From a virus: a stretch of DNA of 21,893 bases. The notes beneath the pieces were generated by a model. That model searched no databases, was not told the DNA's origin, and saw nothing but the letters and a program-made list of their open reading frames with translations. Shown one piece after another: positions 1 through 7,801 of the stretch; the stretch's first letter is position 1, and the number at the start of each line of letters is the position of its first letter. The position numbers and the translations under genes were made by a program. The stretch lies in the IMG/VR virus record IMGVR_UViG_3300024433_000068, positions 1 to 21,893 of that record, one strand, 5' to 3'.

Positions 1-656
1 TTATTGAGCTGCCCGAAGCACGGCCCCCACGTCTGACCCCAGAAATAATAAGTAGCTGTGATGTTCCTCAAAGGCTGGCAAATGATCGACTGCCTTCCGG
101 AACTTTTTGCTTTAACTGTCTTGTAAGGATTTACCCATGAGGTCTGCCAAGTGCTTGCTGGGATCCTATACTTCAATGGCTCGTAAAGGGTAGCAGTAAC
201 ATATCCACCTGTGAGCGATGTAATTCTCCCCACTGTAGTAGCAACTGCGCTTGATTTAATTCTGTGCATTTGTCCGACTGTAGGTGTTGAAACTCCACTC
301 CAGTAATAACCTTCAGCCCAATAATTAACTCCTTTTTCTATCGTGTAATCATCTCCATATTGATTCATGGGGATCGTAACTTCATCCTCTCCTACTTCAT
401 AAGCTACTGCATCGCCAGCTCCTTCTCTAGGCATAACATCAGAAGCTCCACCTTTGAAAGCGTTCAAATCTCCTTTAGCATAGCAATATCTGAAGACTCT
501 ATCATCCATCACCAGCCTTGTGCCTATAGTGTAATTCTGCGTTGCGCTCTCTTCGTGGATATCCTGGATATCGCCATTGGCTAGTTTATGGCCAGCAGTT
601 AAAAGCTGATCAACAACTATGCCATCCTTGCCTCTTGTTGGTTGGTATCTAAACAT
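1..656 (-). CDS. Capsid-adjacent structural protein, C-terminus cut by window edge
   Basis: An open frame starts at an ATG at 656-654 and stays open to the left edge, giving 218 residues with no stop. The start follows GGAGAAAGGTG with a spacing of about seven A residues. It begins MFRYQPTRGKDGIVVDQ and is rich in Gly, Thr, Tyr and Trp, with no membrane segment or enzyme motif, which suits a beta-rich virion protein. It is the first gene after the major capsid gene (26 bp gap), where tailed phages usually encode a head decoration or head-completion protein. The role is inferred from position only; I do not recognise the family. Nothing suggests a frameshift. Confidence 0.8.
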   Translation of the reverse strand, partial: MFRYQPTRGKDGIVVDQLLTAGHKLANGDIQDIHEESATQNYTIGTRLVMDDRVFRYCYAKGDLNAFKGGASDVMPREGAGDAVAYEVGEDEVTIPMNQYGDDYTIEKGVNYWAEGYYWSGVSTPTVGQMHRIKSSAVATTVGRITSLTGGYVTATLYEPLKYRIPASTWQTSWVNPYKTVKAKSSGRQSIICQPLRNITATYYFWGQTWGPCFGQLN

Positions 657-682
657 TTTTTTTCACCTTTCTCCTTCAGCAG

Positions 683-1864
683 TTAAGCTGCTGGCTCTGC
701 TAAGATTCTGATAGCATCTGCCCTGATGACTGCACCAGTAACTCTTTTGCTAACCAGGATTCCAATCAGACCTGCTCCTGCATAGAGTTCAATGAGTCTC
801 TGCACATACATTTGGCTTCTGTCCACTATCCTATAACCAGCTTTGATATCTCCACAGATGACCAGATCACAGCTAGTAGCTGATGCAATTTCAGGAATGT
901 CATCTTGAGTGAAGACTTTCTTTCCAGCTAAAGTAGCAGGGACATCTAAAGCAACTTGAGGCTGCCAGTAATAAGCTCCAGTAGTGGCTGATTGAAGTTT
1001 CATGATAGCTAGTTCTGTAGATGAGTGCATGATGAATACAGAATTTCTCCTGTATTGAGCAGGAACTTCCTGCTTGAGAGTAAGTATGTCATCAAGAGTT
1101 ATGGTGTCTATAGCTCCTCCATCTACTCTGGTGATAGTAGAGCCATTCAATATCCCTTCAGGTTGCTGATTAGAGTGTCCAGAGCCTTCAATATAGGCAG
1201 TATCTTCTGCTTCTGATTGTGCTCTCCCAAAGCTATCAACTATGAGAGACTCTAGCTGGACATCAGTGTCTGCCAGTTCATCCTTCCCGATCTTGGCTAG
1301 ACCTTCCAAGTCCTCAACATAGTGAAACTCTTCTGTAGGAGTAGGAGTGGAATCTACTGCCTCTCCACCCAGCTCGAGCTTTCCCCAGCCTACACTTACT
1401 TCAGTAAGACTCCTCTTTCTGATCCTGTCCCGAGTGGTCTGCCTGATGGTAGCCAGTGGCCTGATAACTGCAATCTTAGGAAGACTCCTATAGATTTCAG
1501 CTTCAAGGTCTTCAGGGACTAATATCCTGCCGGTGGTATCTTCTACAAGTGCCTTCCTCTCTTCTGGATCCATCTCTGCTTTGCTTTCTTTTCTTAAGAA
1601 GTTAAAGAAAGCTTTTTTATGGAAAGCTTTTTCTGCTTCTTTTACAGCGTCAGCATCGCCAGCTGCCGGGCGTTTTGCTTCTGTTTGAAGCTTCTCGATG
1701 AGTTCTTTATTGGCTGAAAACTGAGCATCTATTTTCTCTTCGAATTCTTCAAACTCTGATTTAGTGAACATATTCTTTTCGAACTCTTCATTCTTTTTTC
1801 TGATCTCACTGACAAGCTTTTGATTCTCTTCGATTAAAGCTTTTGCTTCTTCTCCGGGTGTCAT
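683..1864 (-). CDS. HK97-family major capsid protein
   Basis: This 393-residue protein should be the subunit of the icosahedral head. Residues 5-62 form a charged coiled coil, like the scaffolding delta domain of HK97 gp5 that the prohead protease removes. After it come LVPEDLEAEIYRSL (115-128) and GSGHSNQQPEGIL (227-239), both typical of the Phage_capsid family (PF05065), and an Ile/Ala-rich C-terminus ending AIRILAEPAA. Length and layout fit the family. The ATG overlaps the stop of the protease gene (TAATG, 1866-1862), and an AGGAGGT site lies inside the end of that gene, so the two are probably translationally coupled. Whether the capsid crosslinks as in HK97 cannot be judged. Confidence 0.95.
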   Translation of the reverse strand: MTPGEEAKALIEENQKLVSEIRKKNEEFEKNMFTKSEFEEFEEKIDAQFSANKELIEKLQTEAKRPAAGDADAVKEAEKAFHKKAFFNFLRKESKAEMDPEERKALVEDTTGRILVPEDLEAEIYRSLPKIAVIRPLATIRQTTRDRIRKRSLTEVSVGWGKLELGGEAVDSTPTPTEEFHYVEDLEGLAKIGKDELADTDVQLESLIVDSFGRAQSEAEDTAYIEGSGHSNQQPEGILNGSTITRVDGGAIDTITLDDILTLKQEVPAQYRRNSVFIMHSSTELAIMKLQSATTGAYYWQPQVALDVPATLAGKKVFTQDDIPEIASATSCDLVICGDIKAGYRIVDRSQMYVQRLIELYAGAGLIGILVSKRVTGAVIRADAIRILAEPAA

Positions 1865-2847
1865 TATAATTGACCTCCTATTGAATTTTTGAGCTTCTTA
1901 AGCTCTTCATTGTAACTGGATATTAAGTAATTGCTTGACTCAATATCTAAAACAGACGGCTGCCCTTCTGTGAGAGTACCTTCTGCAGATGGCTCTCCTA
2001 TAATGGGAAGTGTCTCAAGACTTTTTATAGCCTCTCTTACATATTGAGAAACCTCAATAGTAAGATCATTTTCTATATCTAAATCTATAACTTCCTGCAG
2101 CACTCCTTCCAGTGATTTTTCTGCAGGTTCAAATTTCTCATGTTTTACATTATTATCTTTTAGCCAAGTCTTAGCCTGGGCTACAGTCCAATCTGAAACA
2201 GGGAATCTTATAGCTTGAGGGATTGGATTATCAGTAGGTTCATCATGCTCTTTTAGCTTTGCCCAGATAACTGCAGCTGTCCCGGGGACTTTAATCTTTC
2301 CATAGATAGTCCCATCCTTCTTTCTCCTAAAAGTATCAGCATTGAAGAGAGCAGAACTCTTGATCCTTGCTGAATGTTCATTAGGATAAGGCTTCATTTC
2401 CATCTTTACATCAGTTATGAAAGCCTCGTGATCCATCCCCCAGGTTACTATAGAGACTTCCCAAAGCTTAATCTCCTTGAGCTTCCTGATCCCTGTGTTA
2501 GCATCCCAGCTCTGCTTGATAACATCATAGCCAATAGAAAGCATATTAACTACTTTCTTCTTCATGAGAGCATAGAGTTCTACTGCTTTCTGAACTTCCA
2601 GGACTAAGAATCCCTTCATGAATAATCCTTTATCATCCTCTTCTCCATGTATGCCTCCCACTGGCTGAAGGATAGAGTGATACCAATGGACAGGGAACTG
2701 ATCATTTTCTTTAAGTGTCTTCTTAAAAGCGCCGGGCTCTATGAGATCGTTTCCATGATCTACTTTATTGAAAGTAGAAGCATATCCTTCAAAAGTGCCA
2801 TCCTCATTTAATTCTTTGACTTCAAACTTGAATGACTTCTTTTCCAT
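1864..2847 (-). CDS. HK97-family prohead protease (S78) with C-terminal extension
   Basis: This serine protease (327 residues) should cleave scaffold and capsid delta domains during head maturation. The N-terminal 140 residues carry the S78 pattern: GYASTFNKVDHGNDLIEPGA (21-40), H54/H57 in PVHWYHSILQPVGG as candidate catalytic His, LSIGY with S104 as nucleophile, and LKEIKLWEVSIVTWG (123-137). Residues about 180-245 contain PQAIRFPVSDWTVAQAKTWL, a module I know from the C-termini of other phage proteases. The remaining acidic, helical tail could act as scaffold (inference). An upstream in-frame ATG at 2883 is possible, but the start at 2847 has an ideal GGAGGAAATC site in front of it. It sits between portal and capsid genes as expected. 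Confidence 0.92.
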   Translation of the reverse strand: MEKKSFKFEVKELNEDGTFEGYASTFNKVDHGNDLIEPGAFKKTLKENDQFPVHWYHSILQPVGGIHGEEDDKGLFMKGFLVLEVQKAVELYALMKKKVVNMLSIGYDVIKQSWDANTGIRKLKEIKLWEVSIVTWGMDHEAFITDVKMEMKPYPNEHSARIKSSALFNADTFRRKKDGTIYGKIKVPGTAAVIWAKLKEHDEPTDNPIPQAIRFPVSDWTVAQAKTWLKDNNVKHEKFEPAEKSLEGVLQEVIDLDIENDLTIEVSQYVREAIKSLETLPIIGEPSAEGTLTEGQPSVLDIESSNYLISSYNEELKKLKNSIGGQL

Positions 2848-2918
2848 GATTTCCTCCATAAATAAAAAGCTGACCCAAAACAAAAGCTAGCTAAGAAGAG
2901 TATAATTCCTTCAATCAT
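2808..2918 (-). CDS. Putative 36-residue single-pass membrane peptide
   Basis: A short frame starts with ATG 4 nt after the stop of the upstream gene, behind a TAGGTAAAAA site. It encodes MIEGIILFLASFCFGSAFYL, a clear hydrophobic helix, then a basic tail WRKSWKRSHSSLKSKN, so an N-out/C-in or signal-anchor topology is likely. Its last 40 nt overlap the start of the prohead protease gene in another frame. The only support is that it fills an otherwise empty gap with a good start site and a coherent membrane segment. Function unknown. It could be spurious. Confidence 0.45.
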   Translation of the reverse strand: MIEGIILFLASFCFGSAFYLWRKSWKRSHSSLKSKN

Positions 2919-2921
2919 TTT

Positions 2922-3236
2922 TTACCTATGCTGAACTCCCTCTTTATTACAGTGTCCATAACTAGACCTAAGTTTCACTTTTGATTTCCTTAAATCTTCT
3001 ACTAGCTTTCTCTTATCTTCTTCAATTAGTCCCTGCTTAAATAGCACTCCTTCTGGATCATCTCTATAATCCCAGATCCCACCTATAAGCATTTCTCCAC
3101 TATCAGCAACATCAGGCATTTCTTTACATTTAACAACTACTTCTAAAGCTAGTCCAAGAGGATGAAAAAATAATCTATTTACTTCTTGAAGGAAGCCAAG
3201 CTCTCTAAATTCTTGAATCTTCATTCTCTTAATCAT
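2922..3236 (-). CDS. Conserved-looking small head-region protein, unknown function
   Basis: This 104-residue protein starts MIKRMKIQEFRELGFLQE. The chosen ATG (3236-3234) forms an ATGA overlap with the stop of the portal gene and follows AGGAG; an upstream in-frame start at 3275 would lie well inside the portal gene. The pattern GFLQEVNRLFFHPLGLALEV, then GGIWDYRDDPEGVLF, matches small proteins I remember from other phage genomes, often next to head genes, but I know no function for them. It has no membrane segment or zinc motif. Its place between portal and protease suggests a head-assembly or virion role (inference). Confidence 0.85.
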   Translation of the reverse strand: MIKRMKIQEFRELGFLQEVNRLFFHPLGLALEVVVKCKEMPDVADSGEMLIGGIWDYRDDPEGVLFKQGLIEEDKRKLVEDLRKSKVKLRSSYGHCNKEGVQHR

Positions 3237-5317
3237 GTTGCTTCCTGCTCCTTTACTTCTGGATAAGTAGCACACTTACACTCTATGACGTTTCCTGAGG
3301 ATCCAGCAGGATCTCCTGGATATTGTAACAGCTCCCCCCCTACTTCAAATCCCTGGTCAAGGGGAATAGGATTATCAGAATAGAAATGATCTGCTTCAGC
3401 ATGGGTATCTCTAGTGGTAGGAAGGAAAGCTGAAAGCCAGCCTTTAAGCTCTACCAGCTCACTCTGCTTATAGCCTTCAAGCTGTCCCCAGTTCTCCACC
3501 TTCCCCATCTCAGTGTTAGCTATTCTCCTGGAACTAGATAGCGATAGACCATCTAATCTCTCAAATATATTCTGGGTGAACTCTTCTACAGTCCAGCTCT
3601 CTACCATAGCCCTCTCTAGCATCTTCTCTATTTTCTTCAGGTTGGTCTTATTAATCTGAGTGCCTGATTCCAGAATCATCTCCATCATCTCTTTTCTTAT
3701 CTCTGCCGTTATGATAAATGCTTCCTCTTCCTGCTTCTCTTCAAAGTCTAGATCCATGAGCTTTCCTACACTTGCCAATAGCCCAGCATCTCCTGCCTTC
3801 TGGACAGCATCTGTGTAGTAGTTATCAAACTCCCTAACATATTTCTTCGCCTCTTCTTCTATATCAAAGATGGAGTTAATGTCAATGCTAGACATATCCT
3901 TGATCTTTGAAAGTGCCTTCTTGATCCTCTGAGCCTGATTCTTAAGATAAACCTTGACAGGATCCCTTAAGCCCTTTTCTTTCATCTCTACTCTCTTCAT
4001 GAAGTGCAGCCATAGAGCTTTCTTGCGAGCTTTGAGCGCCCAGAAAGATTTATCCTTTCCCTTGGTTCCTTCTTCCCTTCCTTCTGTGATCTCGCTTATC
4101 GGGATAAAGTTAAGAGGGACTAAGATCACTCCACCATGCCCTGAAGGATCTTCTTCGTAACCAGTAGCCTTTCTCTTCTCGTCTACTGTAAGCCAGTGAG
4201 CTTTTGACATTCGATCAAAGACCTTAACTGCTTCTTCCTGGAGAGCTTGAATAGCATCCCGGTTATAATCAAGCTTTAAGTTATCCCCAAATAAAGGAGT
4301 AAGCCAATTATTAAACTCATCTCTAAAAAAGCTCATAAGAGGAAGGGCTACTTCCATGTATAAAGCTTTTCGGGCTTCCTGGTAGTTGCTGAATTTCTTC
4401 TGTTCTGTGTCCCCCATGAGTTCTGGAGCTATATTGAAGACTGTGCAGATCTTCCTGAGAGTTACTTTATCTAGATTAAGCCAGTCCATTTCTGTAGGGT
4501 TCAAGCTCATCTGCTCCCACTTCATGCCAGCTTCTAGAAGAAGAGGTCTTCCAGCGTTTTCAAAGCCTCCGTATTCAGTCTTGATATCTTCTTTCAGTCT
4601 ATTTCTCTGCTCGTCATCTAACCCTTTCTCAGTTACTAAAGCTCCTGAAGGTCGAGCATCATTCTGGAGTAGTTTATAATTCCAAGCTAGAGCCATGTTT
4701 GATATATCAATTCCCCTTCCTGCAACTTCTATAGGTGAGAGTCCATACCAATCGTCTAGGGGATGGAAAGACTTTACATGCAAGATCTCGCCATCAAAAA
4801 ACTCTTCTTTAGTTCCCCCTCCTTCATACTGATAACCTTTCACTATACCTAGCTTATCTCCCGGGAGAACTTTCACCCGGTCTGGGCGAAGGGCATAGAG
4901 TTCTCTTGGCTTCCCTGGGTTTGGTCCCACTCTCTCTATGTAAGTGTTTCCAGCCAGCTTAAAGAATGAGATAGTTCTCTCTATGAAAGCAGACTGCCCT
5001 TCATAGGGGTTAGGTCTCCTCATTAGATCTAACAGTGGATGCTGCTTAATCTCAGAGATCTTCTCTCTCTGTGTCCTAGGTGTATTGAACAACTGCCAGG
5101 GGATCCCTGCGCAAGTCTGAGCTATAAGAGAGATGCAAGAATAAGCTGTCATACATTTCTGGAAGCCTTCTCTGGATAAGTTAGCAAAGTCTTTCTTGCT
5201 CCAGACTGGTTGTCTTCCGGTAAGGACTAGGATCGCTCCCCAGATTCTACTTTGCTTGATAGATAAGCCTCTAAAGATCCTGGGGATCCTAGGGAGTCTT
5301 ATGCTTATTTTATCCAT
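3233..5317 (-). CDS. Portal protein fused to a MuF-like head morphogenesis domain
   Basis: The 694-residue product joins two proteins that are often separate. Residues 1 to about 430 are an HK97-type portal (PF04860): HPLLDLMRRPNP, GNTYIERVGPNPGKPRELYA, LRPDRVKVLPG, the DWYGLSPIEVA segment, and MGDTEQKKFSNYQEARKALY. Portals form the dodecameric ring at one capsid vertex through which DNA enters. After a charged linker, residues about 560-694 resemble the C-terminus of Mu gpF (PF04233): SSRRIANTEMGKVENWGQLE, KGWLSAFLPTTRDTHAEAD, and a Cys-containing end NVIECKCATYP. MuF proteins take part in head morphogenesis. The ATG follows GAAGGAAAGGGGT. No frameshift is seen at the join. Confidence 0.93.
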   Translation of the reverse strand: MDKISIRLPRIPRIFRGLSIKQSRIWGAILVLTGRQPVWSKKDFANLSREGFQKCMTAYSCISLIAQTCAGIPWQLFNTPRTQREKISEIKQHPLLDLMRRPNPYEGQSAFIERTISFFKLAGNTYIERVGPNPGKPRELYALRPDRVKVLPGDKLGIVKGYQYEGGGTKEEFFDGEILHVKSFHPLDDWYGLSPIEVAGRGIDISNMALAWNYKLLQNDARPSGALVTEKGLDDEQRNRLKEDIKTEYGGFENAGRPLLLEAGMKWEQMSLNPTEMDWLNLDKVTLRKICTVFNIAPELMGDTEQKKFSNYQEARKALYMEVALPLMSFFRDEFNNWLTPLFGDNLKLDYNRDAIQALQEEAVKVFDRMSKAHWLTVDEKRKATGYEEDPSGHGGVILVPLNFIPISEITEGREEGTKGKDKSFWALKARKKALWLHFMKRVEMKEKGLRDPVKVYLKNQAQRIKKALSKIKDMSSIDINSIFDIEEEAKKYVREFDNYYTDAVQKAGDAGLLASVGKLMDLDFEEKQEEEAFIITAEIRKEMMEMILESGTQINKTNLKKIEKMLERAMVESWTVEEFTQNIFERLDGLSLSSSRRIANTEMGKVENWGQLEGYKQSELVELKGWLSAFLPTTRDTHAEADHFYSDNPIPLDQGFEVGGELLQYPGDPAGSSGNVIECKCATYPEVKEQEAT

Positions 5318-5442
5318 ACCCCTTTCCTTCGATAATAGAATTTAAAGGAATAAAGAGCTTTTTTTCTTCTTCCCCAAGAAAGCAAGGCTCTCAGACAGCG
5401 ATAGAGCGAAGATCTCAAGCTGCCTAGTGCTATCCTATTCAC
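5305..5442 (-). CDS. Putative small basic protein between terminase and portal genes
   Basis: A 45-residue frame begins with GTG directly after the TAG stop of the large terminase gene (TAGGTG) and has GAGG six bases upstream of the start. It ends inside the first codons of the portal gene, overlapping by 13 nt. The product (N-terminus MNRIALGSLRSSLYRC) is strongly basic, with GRRKK and YYRRKG clusters and no acidic residue. It fills a 125-nt gap that otherwise has no content. The start context and tight fit are the evidence. The alternative is non-coding sequence, since the region can also fold into an imperfect hairpin (about 5355-5396). Confidence 0.45.
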   Translation of the reverse strand: MNRIALGSLRSSLYRCLRALLSWGRRKKALYSFKFYYRRKGVWIK

Positions 5443-6912
5443 CTATAACCTCGTTATCCTAGGATCAGATACTGGCTTGATATCTGCTAGAGAATAGATA
5501 ACACTCTCTGCTTGATCTGGTGATCTCCCTAGCTTCTCTTTAATCTTGTCTTTAGGGATAATAAAGAGCTGTCCTGCAGAGTTTCGATCATACTTGATAG
5601 ACATAAGCTGAGTTAAAAGCTCCCGGTCATTTGGAAGGCTCACTATTTCTAAAAGTTCCCTTAATCCCCAATGGATTTCACTCCTTACATTTTTGAACTT
5701 AATCGGATCTTTAGGTTTCCCTGCTCCATGGATCTCTATTATCTTTATATACACTCTAAATTTCTCTTCCGCAAGGTTTTTCTTTCTTTCTTTTGAAACA
5801 TTATCCATTATCCATTTAGCACACAGACTCTGCTTCTCTCCTCTCTGCTCTTTCAGTCTATCTACTACACCGGAGCCCAGCCCATCAGCATCTACTTTAA
5901 TGGAGATCTTCAAGCTTGACTTCTTTTCTTTGCTGGTTTCTATCCCCTCTTCTTTCCATCTAGGTAGGATCCTTTCTGCTATTAGCTTCCAAATATCGCC
6001 AGCAGTCTTCATGAGATCTACGCCTTTACTTGTCTTGTAGATCTCCACCCTTAATCCTTCCCGGAGAGTGATAACCGTCTCGTCTGAAGTGTGACGTTCT
6101 GATCTAGCTACGTCTACTCCGATCTCTAAAGGAAGGGAAGGTTTCACCCTTCGCTTCATAGCTGCTCTTACGTCTAAATAAACATAGACATTATCAGGCT
6201 CCCCTACAGCTTCCCAGTCTCCTTTCATAAGTGCTTTATAAGAAAGAGGAGTCAAGATCTTCTTCATGTTTGGGATATAATTCTTTGGAAGATTCTGCTT
6301 GTTATCTTCAGGAAGTGAAGGGATGAAAGTATGATCTTCTAGGTTCTTTTCCAGGAACCTTTCTTTAATCCAGCCTACATTTGGATTGCAGCTAAGAAGA
6401 AAGAAGTATCTTATCCCGGGAAGGTTTAATCTCAAGCGAGTAGCCAGCATTATAAACTGCTCTTCTGTGAACTGCTCTGCTTGATCTAAAGCTATCCAGC
6501 CATACTCACCTGACATAAATTTGTCCCAGTCGTCTTCTCTCTCTCCTAGTCCACCATAGCGGATTCTAGATCCATTCCGGTAGTAGATATATTTCTTAGT
6601 TTCATTCCAGCCATAGATAGTTCGCCTGTCTACAAATTTCTCTAATTGAGGAAGAACTGTATCAATAAATGAAGGAAGAGTCTTTCTTAAGAGGAGTCCA
6701 AAGTTCCCTGGATAATCAAAGCCCAGCATCTGCCCTTCATTAATCAGGGCTGCAGTCTTCCCACCACCCATAGCACCACCGAAGAGCTTATACATTTCAG
6801 GCGATTGATGAAATAATAGCTGCTTCCTATTTCTCTCTGGATCATACTTCAGCTCAATCTTCAGAGTGCCAGTTTCTTCGTCTAAGCCTTCAACAGTTTT
6901 TTCTATTTGCAT
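5443..6912 (-). CDS. Terminase large subunit (packaging ATPase/nuclease)
   Basis: This 489-residue protein drives DNA packaging and cuts concatemers. The ATPase domain shows Walker A GGAMGGGKT (45-53, K52), Walker B WIALDQAEQ (139-147, with D143 then Q144 rather than the usual Glu, and E146 close by), and the coupling motif SCNPN (174-178). The RNase H-like nuclease shows the expected three acidic sites: GVDVAR (D267), VDADGLGSG (D341/D343) and PDQAESVIYSLA (D466). Length is typical. Its ATG overlaps the small-subunit gene by 23 nt and follows AAAAGGAATA. Confidence 0.95.
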   Translation of the reverse strand: MQIEKTVEGLDEETGTLKIELKYDPERNRKQLLFHQSPEMYKLFGGAMGGGKTAALINEGQMLGFDYPGNFGLLLRKTLPSFIDTVLPQLEKFVDRRTIYGWNETKKYIYYRNGSRIRYGGLGEREDDWDKFMSGEYGWIALDQAEQFTEEQFIMLATRLRLNLPGIRYFFLLSCNPNVGWIKERFLEKNLEDHTFIPSLPEDNKQNLPKNYIPNMKKILTPLSYKALMKGDWEAVGEPDNVYVYLDVRAAMKRRVKPSLPLEIGVDVARSERHTSDETVITLREGLRVEIYKTSKGVDLMKTAGDIWKLIAERILPRWKEEGIETSKEKKSSLKISIKVDADGLGSGVVDRLKEQRGEKQSLCAKWIMDNVSKERKKNLAEEKFRVYIKIIEIHGAGKPKDPIKFKNVRSEIHWGLRELLEIVSLPNDRELLTQLMSIKYDRNSAGQLFIIPKDKIKEKLGRSPDQAESVIYSLADIKPVSDPRITRL

Positions 6913-7402
6913 TATTCCTTTTCTTCTCTTTAGATCTAGGGATCTTAGAAACTATCTGGATCTTCATCACTCCGGGGATCTCCAGCTCATGCCTATCTTT
7001 CCATCTCCCAGGGCGTCTATTCTTTAAATGAAAAGCGCAAGCAGCTACATCAGGTGGTATGAACTTCTTTATTTTTTTTATAATTGAAGGTGTAAGTTTA
7101 GGCTTCTCGCTATCTTTAGTTTTCTCTTCTTTCTTCTTGCCTTTGATTCTGTATTCAGTATGGACTTCTTCATACTCAAATCCCAAAGCTCTTTTAAGAA
7201 GGGCATTCTCTACTTTAACATCTACAGGACTTTTCCCTTTTTTTATAGCCTCTGAAAACTCTGGATAATCTAGCTGATATTGATAGTAAGTGCAGAGGGC
7301 AATGCCTAGCTTCATAGCGATCTGCTTATCATTCAGACCCTGCCTAGCATAGTCTTGAGCCATGAGAGGAAAATCCTTTTCAATATATTTAAGTTTAGCC
7401 AC
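6890..7402 (-). CDS. Terminase small subunit
   Basis: This 170-residue protein should recognise phage DNA and load the large subunit. Its N-terminus has a helix-turn-helix pattern, GLNDKQIAMKLGIALCTYY (23-41), followed by a segment typical of small terminases, FSEAIKKGKSPVDVKVENAL, LLKRALGFEYEE, and the late PPDVAACAFHLKNRRPGRW followed by KD. The C-terminus is basic. The start is GTG (7402-7400) with GAGGA ten bases upstream; no in-frame ATG precedes it. It directly precedes the large subunit, with a 23-nt overlap. It is the first gene of the packaging and head block and starts 38 bp from a divergent plus-strand gene, so a promoter should lie in or just beyond that gap, though I see no good one. 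Confidence 0.9.
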   Translation of the reverse strand: MAKLKYIEKDFPLMAQDYARQGLNDKQIAMKLGIALCTYYQYQLDYPEFSEAIKKGKSPVDVKVENALLKRALGFEYEEVHTEYRIKGKKKEEKTKDSEKPKLTPSIIKKIKKFIPPDVAACAFHLKNRRPGRWKDRHELEIPGVMKIQIVSKIPRSKEKKRNNANRKNC

Positions 7403-7440
7403 TTTGCTTTAGTCCTCACTTATGATAGAGTCTACTTGCC

Positions 7441-7623
7441 ATGATAGATTTCTCAGAGCCTTCTAAGCCAGTAGGAGAAGAGCAAGGAGCAAAAAAGCTT
7501 GAAGCTTGGATTTGTGAGATCTGCTCTTTAGTCATTTTAGTTAAGGACTGTAAAATGCCTCGCTTCTTTACCCATGTTCCCTATACTCACCACTGTAAAT
7601 TTAAGAAGAAGCTCGATCATTAA
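7441..7623 (+). CDS. Putative small zinc-binding protein, the only plus-strand gene
   Basis: A 60-residue frame on the opposite strand from all its neighbours. The second half has a plausible metal-site layout: CEIC (C25, C28), C37, then H44, H49/H50 and C52 in FTHVPYTHHCKF. The base composition supports this direction: genes here are purine-rich on their coding strand, and between about 7441 and 7560 the purine-rich strand switches to plus. The weakness is the start, since no good Shine-Dalgarno site precedes the ATG. Antisense to it are two tiny minus frames (7537-7620 and 7416-7535), the first with a good ribosome binding site, so the direction is not beyond doubt. Function unknown. Confidence 0.5.
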   Translation: MIDFSEPSKPVGEEQGAKKLEAWICEICSLVILVKDCKMPRFFTHVPYTHHCKFKKKLDH

Positions 7624-7792
7624 ACCTCACCTTTAACTTAGAATAATTCTGATCAGTTTTCAAGTAGCTCCAATCTTTCCTCTGTAATATCTTTTTATAC
7701 CACCCAAGATATAGTTAAGATAATAGAGTAATTATGTAAAAATCAAGGAATATTTTAAAAGAGGAAAGAAAAGGGAGAGCGTTGTTGGGAAA
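7624..7792. other. Convergent intergenic region, no gene found
   Basis: This AT-rich gap lies between the ends of the plus-strand zinc-protein gene and the minus-strand ParB-like gene. It holds a short palindrome AGAATAATTCT (about 7640-7650) and a purine-rich plus-strand tract from about 7735 to 7785. No open frame with a convincing start was found on either strand apart from the tiny minus frames extending into 7441-7620. Confidence 0.5.
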
Positions 7793-7801
7793 TTATTTCC
7801 C
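7787..7801 (-). terminator. Perfect short palindrome over the ParB-like stop codon, possible terminator
   Basis: GGGAAAT-T-ATTTCCC is a perfect 7+1+7 palindrome containing the TAA stop of the gene at 7793-8581. On the minus strand it is not followed by a clean T-run, only pyrimidine-rich sequence, so an intrinsic terminator is possible but weak. It may instead be a bidirectional end signal between convergent genes or a protein-binding site. Confidence 0.3.

Noticed and set aside
2847-2883. Longer start for the prohead protease (MFWVSFLFMEEI)
   Set aside because: The hydrophobic lead is the shadow of the overlapping membrane peptide frame, and the ideal ribosome binding site points to 2847.
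7416-7620. Two minus-strand mini-frames (27 and 39 codons), the first with an AAAGGTGAGG site
   Set aside because: They are antisense to the better plus-strand candidate, whose purine bias and Cys/His pattern fit coding. They remain possible if the plus gene is wrong.
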